Assembly (NCBI GenBank): GCA_965153455.1
Contig: OZ234495.1
Location: 1,116,001-1,180,000 of the forward strand
Source of the DNA: Sphagnum compactum
Lineage: Eukaryota > Bryophyta > Sphagnopsida > Sphagnales
Direction: 5' to 3'
Length of the DNA: 64,000 nucleotides
Below are positions 45,868 to 57,800 of this stretch, one piece after another. Below the pieces are notes generated by a model that did not search any database, was not told where the DNA came from, and was given only the letters and a program-made list of their open reading frames with translations. The translations under genes were made by a program, and so were the position numbers. How positions within the stretch are numbered: the first letter of the stretch is position 1; every line of letters begins with the position of its first letter.

Positions 45868-48800
45868 TTATTCTTCTACATCTGAATCTGTCAAATAGAT
45901 GACACTCATGGGCCTTTCTTGCACAGGAGCACTTGCACTGTTCACAAGGGGAAGATGCACAGGTGGTGGAGAATCCAATGGTGGAGTTTGACTCTCCCTT
46001 GTGACCCCATGAAAGAATGTGGTGGCTTCCCTTGGGCTTGCCACAGTGGGCACTGCTACTGGAGTCTGAGAGACATTAGGAACTGTACTGGGAGATGCGC
46101 CTCCAGCCATAATGGGCACTGGTGTGGTTCTATTCATTCCTGAGGCTTGTCTTCGTATCTCAGAACTCAGTAAAAAATCTGTCTGTCTGGGTACCTCCAT
46201 TTGGAATGTCCCATTACTTGTGATTGTCCCATGTTGCATTGGATTCTGATGAGCAACACGACTCAGTGGCACTGAAGACAGAGACATACCATTGCTGCCA
46301 GCTGTTTAACACCAGCACACAACAGTGTTACTCTTACTACAGGGATCAAGTCACAGATTGCATGGTATTTGCACCTTTTCTGTGAGTTCAATCACATCTC
46401 TAATTCTGTACCCTGTTCGGTCTCAAGACTGTATGTAATGTAAAACAAAAAAAGACAGATCTGTTTGAGCAGCCTAAACCAACAATCCCCAAATGTGCTT
46501 TCAGTAGCTTCTATGGACCACCCCATGTTCAATCACCTTCACAATATATCATAAGGCTGCAACATACTACACTATTGACTAAGAACTCTTATAGATTCTT
46601 AGTTATGCTCACCTGGATGGCCAGTGTTCCAATGCATAGCCTCAAAAACGGAAGGATAGGATAAGTTCGGTTGAGGAGGAGGTGCTGTGGCAGGCACAGT
46701 TGGGCTGCCAACAGCTGTATAGGAACCAGTAGCCATACGGTTGCTAACATTTACAACTGGACGGCCAATTACCATGCCTGTGGACCCTATCATCCCATGA
46801 AAAGCAAACACAAATGATTAGCAAGAGAACCCTGAAGATGCCTCATGAAAATTTGCAAAACAATAAAGGGTGGGAACATATCAAATCTACTCTGTTCAGG
46901 TAGCCATCAAGAAATCATGTGTGATCCCACAGTTTAGCCTCCCACAAGGACGGATGTTACTGTTTCTGGTGAAAGAATGGCCATGTAGGGTTGAAAAATC
47001 CTTCCTGAGACTCATTCATTGATTCCTACACTCTGGTTGGATGGTTCAATCTGTGACAATCAACACTAGGTTGAGAAACCTTGGTTAAATTTAGCATTTC
47101 ACCTGTTGGGTCTAACTGACAACTACTTGCAAGCTGGACGACTCTAAATGAACAATCAAAGAAAGGATCAGGATGCACTATAATTATTTATCCTTCAATA
47201 CACAACGGGGCTGTGGCCATGTTGTGTAGGGAAGAGGTTCTAAGGCACACTAACTTTGGCTAGCGTCTTCAATCTATGTATCCTTCCACAAAAAAGTACC
47301 ATCTCATGCAACTGACCTTGTAAAACACAAGTGAAGTTCAAAGTCACCTGCGAGTTCATACCTTGTGACAACAAAGGATTGCTGAACATGCTCACAGACT
47401 GAGTAGCATAATTTGATGGCCGGCTTACTGGTGTGTGGCCACCTTGCATCTGACCAACAGAAGAGGACTGCTGACAAGGTTGCTGCGGACTGAAGAAAGA
47501 TGGGCCTTGTTGTTGACCCATCATTGAATTTGGCACTGCTCCTACTCGAACTGCAACATCTGCAAGGACATGTCCATGTTTATTCACCTTGTCTAAGATA
47601 CATGTGACTTGCAAGAGGGTCAAATACAATTCAAGCAGTAATTTATTAGGGCAATGGACTAGTTCTACCTGGTTGCAACACACAGTCTTCCCGAACCTTC
47701 AGTGCTTCCACCAATTGGCGATTGCAGTCCACCTTGGCAATATTCCGTTGCAGTTCTTGATGTCTTAGGCTAAATGAATGATGTTCCTTCAGCAGCAAAG
47801 ACTCATACTTTTTGCGGATTACCTCTGCCTCCCTGGTGTATTCTGCTTTGATCTTCTTAGCCTGAAACCCAACAATATAATCAGCTCCTATCAAAACAAT
47901 GTACAGCACTTCAGTTTTGGACAGAGGTAACAAATCAAAACAAGCAAAGAAATAGAGTCAGTTACTAGTCTAGCTTTCATGTCTTCCCCTACTACACCAG
48001 AGTTGAATTGCACCTTATCTCATATGATTTATTCTTCATCCACATAAATCACATTCTAAATAGCTGGCGTTAGCAAACGTCCTTCAGGATAAGCTGACAG
48101 ATAACACCACCAACAAGTGTCTGATCTAGACAAACTGGCATGCAGTTTCCTCAACAAACTGCCTCTCACAAAATTAAAAACTTGTAAGAGCTAGAGTCCA
48201 AAGCCAGTTAGATTTTGTCTTGGATTCTGACAATCTAATGTATGAGCAAAATAGTGCAGAAACATTCCACATGATGCCAGACATGAATTTTTTTTAAATC
48301 ACTAAAGACATGTCTCTGTGTTCATTGTAGTGAGATCTGGATAAAAACATTTTTGAGTTCCATTTTCAACTGATCTACCAAGTAATCATTGTACCCAGTC
48401 TGAGACCAGGTTACAGTGACTTTTGTGACAGTTTCAGAACTTCACCTCTTCCTCATATCCATGCTTGAGTTTTTCCACTTCTCTTTTCAGCTTCTCTTGT
48501 TCTCTCAAGAGAGGGTCAGGCAATGAACGAGGGACACCTGCAGTCTGTAAACACCTCACCCAAAGCCACAAATATTAAATAACTGCTATACATACAACCT
48601 GTTTGAAGAAACAATTCAAACTGGAATTTCTGAAAAATCAATGTGACTCCATAAGGTGTCTTTTCACATCCAAGGCTTTGCCTAGTAGCAGAATCCATAC
48701 TGCCCTCCTATCTACAGTTGGAACTATAAGCGTGCAGAAGGACTGAACTTTTCACCCTGAAAGCCTCCTTCATCAGTAGCCTTAAATGTGCTCAGGACAA

Positions 48801-51800
48801 ATCATCCACCTAAATTTAGCAGTAGCAGCATCAGGTGAATCTTATTCAAAGCCTGAGGCTGCTAGAAAAAGAAGCTATATGGAAAACTGGGCACCAAGGA
48901 TTCATCATTGCATAAAAGTCTGCCAAAGATTTGCACAGATCACAGAGAAGGCTTGGCCACATACCAGTGCATGGCTAGGACCCCTTGGTGCAGCTCCAAC
49001 AGAGACAGTAGAGGCAAAAGGGCCTCTGCTCATAGTTTGCCCCTGTTGCTGACCACTTTGGTAAAGACCCACTTGCGAAACTTGATGGCCTCTCTGATGT
49101 TGACCAGAGTGGGGTTGGGAACCATTCTGGCCAGCTGTTTGGGGCACAACAGATAGGGGATTTTGACCACCTGTGGATGTAACAATGATGGACATTGGTG
49201 CAGTCTGAATGATTTGATCACCACCTGCTTGTGTCAGGACCGACAATGGACAATAAACAGCTGCAGGAGTGACACTGACTGTCATTGGTCGGGTTTGCAT
49301 GGATTGATTAAATTCTGTTACAGGCCCAGGGAGATTTTGGGAAGCTGTGGACGCGATATTGGTCACTGCAGGCAAAGTTTGAACTTGTGGAGTCCATTGA
49401 TTATTGGGCACAGAATCACGCCTTGCTATATGATTCTCATTCAACATATGCATAGCCTCAGCAGACAGTGAAGCGGGACTAGGTTGTGATCTAGCCACTG
49501 AAGTGGAATTATTCACAAAATTTGTCTGTGTCCCCAGGTAATGTCTTTGATGTGTTGAAGCTGATGGTTGAGTCACACCTCGATTTACCTGGCCTCTGTT
49601 CTGTGACAATATTTGTGGATGCAGTCGTGAGGAGGCCTGAGAACCCACATTGCCCAGTGGAGATGGAAGCCTATCATGCACAGCAGCAGGACCAGGTTGA
49701 TATCTAGCCACTGAAGCAGAATTACTCACATGTGTGTGGGTGGTTGGATGCTGCCTTTGCTGTGTAGTGGCTGAAGTTTGAGTCCCATGCCCACTTGCCT
49801 GGCCTCTGTTCTGTGGCAAAATTTGTGGTTGCAACCGTGAGGAAGCTTGAGAAGCCACATTGCCTTGTGGTGAACAAAGAGTCTGACAAGAAGCACTTGA
49901 ACCAGGTTCTAATGTAGCTGGTGAAGCTGAACCACCCACACATGTTTGGCTCTCAAGTTGCCTTTGCTGTGATGGGGTTGATTGTTGAGACCCAAATTCA
50001 TTTGCCTGGTGTCTACCCTGTGGCAGAACTTGTGGATACTGCTGTAAGGAAGCTTGAGAAGCCTGATTGCCCTGAGGCGATTGAACTCTATTACAAGAAG
50101 CAGCTGCCTGAGGCTTGGGGGTCAGAAGTCCCTTGTAATACTCCCTGAGAGTGTTCACTGCTGCTGAGAGGGTTGTAACATTTTCAGAAGGCACACCATT
50201 TGCCAATTTTTTTTGCACTCTATGAAGTTCGGTGAGTTTATCACGATCAGCACGTTGCCGGATCTCAAGGGCTTTTCTCTGCTCTGCCAATTGCCGCACT
50301 AGTGTCCTTGAATCAATGTCATATAGGCTAAGCTGTGCCCTTATCATGGATTCAGGATTTGGATGCGTGGCACGTATACTGGCACATGCACTATCTAGCC
50401 GCCTCTTCAGCTCTGCAAGCTCACTATCTGATCGTTGCCCAAACTGTTCAATCTCCTTTGCTTGCCCTGTTATGAAAACTACCTTATCTGCTTGCAGTTT
50501 CTCTAGCAAAAGAGCAGGAGTGTCTGGCATTGGCACTTGCTGTGGATTTTCAGTCTGCAGATCACGTGGTGACATTTGTGATGACAGAGGAACCATTTGG
50601 GGTTCTGGTAACTGGTGAGATGTATGACATGAAGTAATCAAAGCATGTGGCAGTCTTGGTTCTGCTTGGCCCCCATGAACTGAATGCAGATCCGTTGGTG
50701 GGGTCTCAACAGTTTCAGGAACTGATGCCTGTGAAGTAGGTGACAATGGATGTAGGTCTGCATCCAACTCTGTTATAGGCATTGGTACTTCTGGGGCATG
50801 CACAGGTGCTGAAAGTCCCTGGACTGCAGCTGGAGACTCCACTGCACACACTAAAGAAATAGGTTTTGGTACTTTAGATGGAAGGGATGTCTGCTGGGAT
50901 TGTAAGCCTTGCTGCCCAGAAGAGGACTTTGGAGAAGGCTGTTGATTTTGTGTTCCTTCCAAAGCCAACTGCACTCCAACCCCTTGTGCCTCTGCCAGTA
51001 CACGCACAGTATCTGCAGGAGTTGATACTTGCAAATTATGTAGCTGGTCCTGAGGCAATGTTTCAGGCTCTTGCTGCAAAACAGAGCAAGATGCAGGCAT
51101 CCCAGACACCTTCACAGATTCTGTAGGAGACTCTGACACCACTAATCGAACTTCAATTTCAGCATCCAGCAAGTGCTGAGGCAAAACAACCCGTGGTACA
51201 TCGAGCTCCTTTGAGGCACCTGCTGGTTCCACTACTTCTGCTCGGGATAACTGTGCCTGAGATGAAGACTCTGGTTTTGTTATAGACTTTGGAGGGTCTT
51301 TCTCAGCTGTGGGAGCTGGCCCAAGCTTTTGCACAGAAGCTCTGGATCTCATTATCGAAGCTTGAGTTTGAGGCAAGGGTGTCGAGATCAGATCAGCTGC
51401 TCCAGCAATTGCTAACTGCACTGCAAATGGTCTCCTAAAGCTCTCACACACACCTTTCACCATGGAATAAAACTGCTCAAGATGGGAATGATCATACATA
51501 ACATTCATTGCAGCTTCTGTCTTCACAATGCTTTGTGACTTGTCAACAACCACAAGCAAGTCATCTGCTGCCAACCAACACTGCAGCCACAAAACCACGA
51601 TTTAGTTTGGCTTCATGAGGATCCTCTACTAGGAAACCACTCAAGACCTCCCTTGTCAAAAAAAAGTAGTATCTGCCAATAAGCAGTACCGTGTCATGGA
51701 CCCCTAACAACCACAACTGGACCAGCTTGGTTGCCAATTTATTCCCCAAGGATGCAAAGCCCCCTAGGTTTCACATTCAGACAGTGGTTTGGCCAGTGAC

Positions 51801-54800
51801 ACCCACTGAAGTTATTAGTAAAACACCAAACCACACATGACCCTAATGAGACTTTTCCCACAACCACTTGCAAACTGGTTACGAACCCAAGAACTAGGCA
51901 ATTGCCATGAACGAAGCATCAAAACAAAATATCACAACCATCGCAAACAACAAGTCAAAAGAAAGATAAGAGCTCGTAACAAATTGAAACTTTATCTGAT
52001 CACACATAAAAGTTTCCACTAGAAACAATGCAAAGATGAACACAGTTCAAAAGATGAAGTCTATACCACAGCAAGTGCAAAAGCGATTTTGCCTTCACGA
52101 GGTGTCTCGGCAGCAAAACACTCAGGTTTAACTTGAATAATGTGCCCCAGCAGCAGATGTGCATGTGTTGTAACATTTTCCTGCAAGACACAAAACCAAA
52201 TGCTATGATTACCAGAAAAATAGGAGCACATGAAAGCAGAATTGCATCTTCAATAGGAGGATACCAGGAGTGAGATGAGGATCCATCTTGCTCAGAGCTC
52301 GATGGTCAATGGAACAAAATGAAGAACAGAAAAAGATCATCAACATTCATCACCACAGTCTCACAGAACAAAAAGCACTGATCAGCACAACAAACATAAC
52401 TCTGGAACTACTCGCACCTAAGTAGGGAACAGTGGATCACATGGCAGTCTTTCAGTGGCCCGAAGAACCAGGACCAGAAGCAACAGATAGCAAGAATAAG
52501 AGGTCAGAGAGCCACCGGATTAAAAGAAAAAGCAAAATTTGTCGATATTCAAATTGGATAGCATGCATAAATTCCAAGGCAACACAACGGTCTAACTTAT
52601 ATCTTCAAGAATGAAGAAAGACAGATGAGGACATAGATTGTGCCCAAATAGAGGAGTTTTTGTATCATACAGCAAACTGCAGAGTCTGGCAAAGGGTAGT
52701 AAGCAAAGACTTTGTTGCGTGGATGTTTGACTTTCTCAGTCCAGCAATTTTCCTTTCTTGTTGGTCAACTCCTGCAACAGTTTTGTCTCTCAGGACAGTG
52801 ATGGTTGGATTTGTGGGAGTCTCATGGCCACCATCTCTAGCTTCAGTTGTCACTGCAGGCTTAGGAACCTCTTCTTTAAGTGTGTTGTGCTGCATTGCCA
52901 CCTGATTAGTCTCTGCATGTAGAGGCAGCATATCAGCAGACACAACATCCCCAGAGTCAATTTCATGAGCACCATCATCACTGGTTGGTCTTCTACGCCT
53001 CCTTTGGCATCCTTCTTGATCCTCTGCCACTTGAGGTTTAGAATAGGCTGCAAATGCCAAAACACCTTCACTATATGTCACCCGCTTTCTCTCCCTATGC
53101 CCTTTTCCTAGTGCTTTCACCTGCCAACAAACGAAACAAAGACAATCATTCATAAAATAAATAACTTCAGCCTCTCCTAGCCTACCCTTCTGTGTATTCA
53201 AAACACATGAAAGCATCAATTTCACCTAAAATCATGTGTACCTCCTTAGCCTGCCAATCCTCATATCTCCATTTCAGAATTGGTGCCCAAAATCTTTCTA
53301 CAGATTCTCCATCATCCATCTTAAAGGGTTCACCCTCATAATCCCTGAAGAAAGGGGCCTTCTTGTCCCTGGGCATCAAAATGGCCTGCAAAAGCTCATC
53401 CTGGATATCCTTCAAGAAACTCTCCAAAGTGAATGCTGCATCCAAAAGTGTTTTCACCCTCTCTGCATCATATACGACTCTACCAATGGTTCCCTTGGGC
53501 AATGCATCCTGTAAGATATCCCCTTCACACTGATTTTCAATCTGCCCACTGACACTTGACACCTCTTCATCATATCTCTGAAACAGCTCAATTGCACATC
53601 TCATCAGGACTTTGTGGCATGCCTTACTATTGATGGGTGCACTTGAAAACACCATTGGCATCTTCTTGTCATGTGCAAGAATCAACACACTCTCCTCCAC
53701 ACTCAAACGCGTGTATAAGCGGAACACAGTGAGGGGCTTGCTTCCTCCCTCCTCTTCATTATGAACCTTCTTCAATGCCCGCGTATCATTTGATGGGTTC
53801 CCATCACTGTCATAAATAATTGCCAGTTGCACATCCCTCAACACAATGTGAACACCCATTTTGATGAGGAACACAAAATGTTTAGAAGCTTCAGAATTGA
53901 ACCGTTGGATGGCAAGCTGCTTGCGGTTTACAGCAATATCTGAATCAACCCGCTCATATGAGTCTGCCCCAAACAACTGCAGCATGTACTTATCAAGAAT
54001 ATCCAATTGTCTTGTTTCCTGCACACAGGAATAGATGCAGGGCATTGCCCATATAGACGAAATGAATATGTAAAATGGAGGCATTTGAGAGATATGACAA
54101 CATATGTATCAATGGTGCTGCTGCAGTTTCCTAGGGATTTCATGGAATGGGAAGCATGCAAAATTTCACCTGAGAGACAATAAGAATGCGACGGCCTGTG
54201 GTCTTAAGAATTGGGAGCATGAGATGAAGTAACTGCATCTTGCCACTTATTTGAATGTGAGCATTAAGAATCTCCTTTGGAGAAAGGTTGTGTCCCATGC
54301 GTCCTTCCAGTGTAGGATCTGCCAAAAAGGGATGATTGCATGACTGTCACACACAAATCCACATTCCATTAGAATGCTATCTTTTACAACACAGTCCTCA
54401 TCCATCTTAACAAGTTACAGACTAGCCAGAGATTTGTCCTGTGAGCACTCTTTCTGGCAAATTACCCAAGCGTGCAAAATCATTTGTGAAGGAAATTACC
54501 TGACGAAGCTTCACAACAACATCTGGAATCTGAGAAGAGAACTGGTCACGGCGGTTTCGAACAAGGTTGGGATAGTTCTGAACAAGAATATCACAGTACT
54601 GGCGAAGATGCAATGGGGTCATTTCCACTGGTACCCAATATTCTCTGAGACAGTTGTTTTGCACATATTCAAGCAAACGTCCATTCAAGGTTGTTTGAAG
54701 TTCTGTCATATCAGCAGCTTCATTGTGTCCATGAATTAACAAGCTTTTGTCTGGCTCAAGAAATCCAACAACCTGAGACAGCTCCTCTACGTTGGCCTGC

Positions 54801-57800
54801 AGGAAATCCATTGATCAGAAAAACCAGGCACAACATTCGCTCCCAGCCATATGTAAAAATATTTTCCAAGGACTAACAAATGACAACTCCCTATAATCAG
54901 CATCAAGAGAGAACAATGAGACCCAAGCTCTGTCAGTTCACTTGATCAAATGTTCAAGTAGACTGACCAGCACCCACCAAAAGGATAAGACTTATCTCAC
55001 CCACATAGTTGACTGCCCTGCAAATCCAACCTTTCAAGATATATATTAACTCCCTCTGTTGCATGCAAAGCTTGCCCAGCTTGCAAACAAAAGGGTAGCC
55101 TTAAGCAATCAACAATAATATTGGCTCAGGATGCACTGATCATAACAGCACAGCTTGAGTGCAAACCCACCATATTTGGAAATAGAGGAAGACATTACAC
55201 TAAAGTCCAGCAAGAAACAAAAGAAAACCAAATTGAATGGCATAAAGGCAGGTCAAACTTAATAGCCCAAACAGTACAACAGCAGAAATACTTTAAAACC
55301 AAAAACTACGGCAACCAAAGAGAAATAAGCCAAAAGGTGTCCTAATGTATGTAGCAAGGAACATGCAGTCACCACAGCAAGCCAGTTCGGCAAAACATGG
55401 CCAACTCCAAGAGCAGTAAATAATTTAAAACATTTAACATTGTGTGGTAGCCATACAGTCATAGACACTGTGCTCAGCTTGGACCAAGCAAAAGAGTCTG
55501 TCAAAAACACCAAAAGATACTGAAATGCTGTATGGCAGACAGAGTCATTTGATTGGAATTGCATAAAAGATGACATATACCTTGGGTGGTTCACTCAAAA
55601 GCAGGAGCCGAAATGCAGAATTCAGCCGGCTGAAGGGGTGATATGTCTTTTGTGGATGCAGCCGCCAACCCTCATCAACTATCAAAGCCTCCCATTCCAG
55701 ATTCTTCAGGATCTCCATATCCTGGATTGATCACATATTACTTCTCTAGCGTAATCTTAAGTGCACAAACCATAGCATTATGGCAAACACATCCTATATC
55801 CATCTTCAAAAATGCAGACTAGTCAGCTGAACAACACAGTATTATGTCAGAACACTTACATTATTGAAGACTTCAAAAGTGGTAAGAACCACCTCTGGTT
55901 TGAATAGTCCAGAGTTAAGGTTAAACTCCACTCGCCGGATGATTTCTCTTGCCTCTTCATTCTTTGAGGCATAGTTGACAACATTGACGTCAGAAGCCCA
56001 CAGATGTAACTCTCGTTCCCAGCTTTGTACAAGTGCCACATTGACCACAATCAGGATGGGATGGACCACTTGAAAACCTTTGACCAAAGTCCTAACAAAC
56101 AGAGCCGTTGTGACAATTTTCTCCTGCATTCCAACAAAATCAATCAGAACCAGACAGGAACCCTAAACAGGCAGACACTGGAAACTCCTTGTAACCAGGT
56201 AGCAAGGTTCATAGCCAGTATCTATCACATGCAAAGTGTATAAATCGTCAAAACCACCGTGTTTCATATCATGCATGTGTGCTAACCAGCAGTAAATTGA
56301 CCCTTTAAGCTTTTCCTTCAATCGAAATCTCAGCCCTCTGAAAACATAACCACAAATTCCACCCCAGATAATTATGCTACATTCTGACAAACTTCACCAA
56401 TTACCTATGCTATAGTTTGTATAAACAAAAGCAGAACCATGATCAGAATAAGATACAGGATGAACAATCAGGTTTCAGATTCTGAACCTGATTGGCCTCA
56501 TACACCAAGATGCCATTCTTGTGACTCCGCCACCATCCACATACGTGATTCAATGCATCCAGCTGGTTAGGGGGCAATGGCTCAAAAGAGTTCCAACCTG
56601 GTTGAGACTCCACACTCACAAATGGATTCTTCCTGAGCCTCTCCGCCTAAACCCCATGCAGAACAACAACAGCTAAATATAATTGACCTCAAGGCCTTCA
56701 TTATTCTTCCAAGCTGGAATTGTTCCTTTCCCAACTCAAAGAAACCAACTTTCGGTTTAACTTCTGTAGTCTGAATTGCAAACCTTCCAAAAAACAGTAG
56801 TAATTTCATTGGGACACACAGCAATGGTTCTGAATTATGGTTAGTATGCAGAATACTTCAAGAATTCTTTTCTTGTAAGCATCTTAACCCATGTGGAGTT
56901 TTGTACCTCTTTTGCACTTTCAGGTGTGGTACGTTGTCTTGCAGCATCTTCCCAATTTTTGAAATCAGAGAAGAGCCTTGCTGCTATGGGTGTTGCAAGA
57001 ACACCCCTATCCATAGGTTCCCAGGTGCAATGCTCATACCCCAGACCTTTCCACTTCACATACCACTCCACTCTACAATCTTCATCCTGTGGGCACAGAC
57101 ATCTTTCCTGCAACTGTTCAGATTGAACCATGAACCTTTTCTGGATGACACGCTGTGGCTGAGCCCAATCAGACTCCCATTCTTCCACCTGATGATCACA
57201 CAAAAATATGACACATTGCACTTCAGCCTAGTAGCCCTTACAAATATATTAAGAACCCCTACCTGTCTGGATTTCAAGTGTGCATCTGCTGTTATGGAAA
57301 CAATGCATAAGGTCAATGATGAAAGATTACACGTCCTTGTGTTGCCGATTTCTTAAACCGAGCAAGCTCTTTTGGTGCCAGCTGTTCCAGCTCCCTTTCT
57401 GGGACCCATTTGTTGTGAGCATGGGAATATGATTTCCACTGCACAAAGTACTCCTTCCCTCCCATAGCCTCAGCCTCAAGCTGGGAGTGCAAATCCTCAA
57501 GTTGAAGCCTGGTTTTGTTCCCCACTTTTGACAAATCAGGATCAATATCCATCCCATCCCTCTCACTCCCAAATCCTCTGGAGTCTCTACAGAAAATGGC
57601 ACTCAAAGGAAGATTTTCATCCTCATCTTCCTCCACATCTTCATCCATGGTTTCTGCATGACTCACACCATGGCAAGTGCCACTCTTCCAACCAATTGAC
57701 TCTGTAGGCAGAGCTCCCATGGCCACCTCCCGCATCCCCCAAATCTTTTCTACTACACTGCCTTTCCGCTTCATCTCACATGATGAACAAAACCACTCCC

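Noticed and set aside
48905-51598. The 897-codon frame as a stand-alone Gln-rich gene
   Set aside because: Its start lies in an intron, a good acceptor (51580) and donor (48965) trim it, and both junctions are in phase with neighbouring MOM1-like exons.
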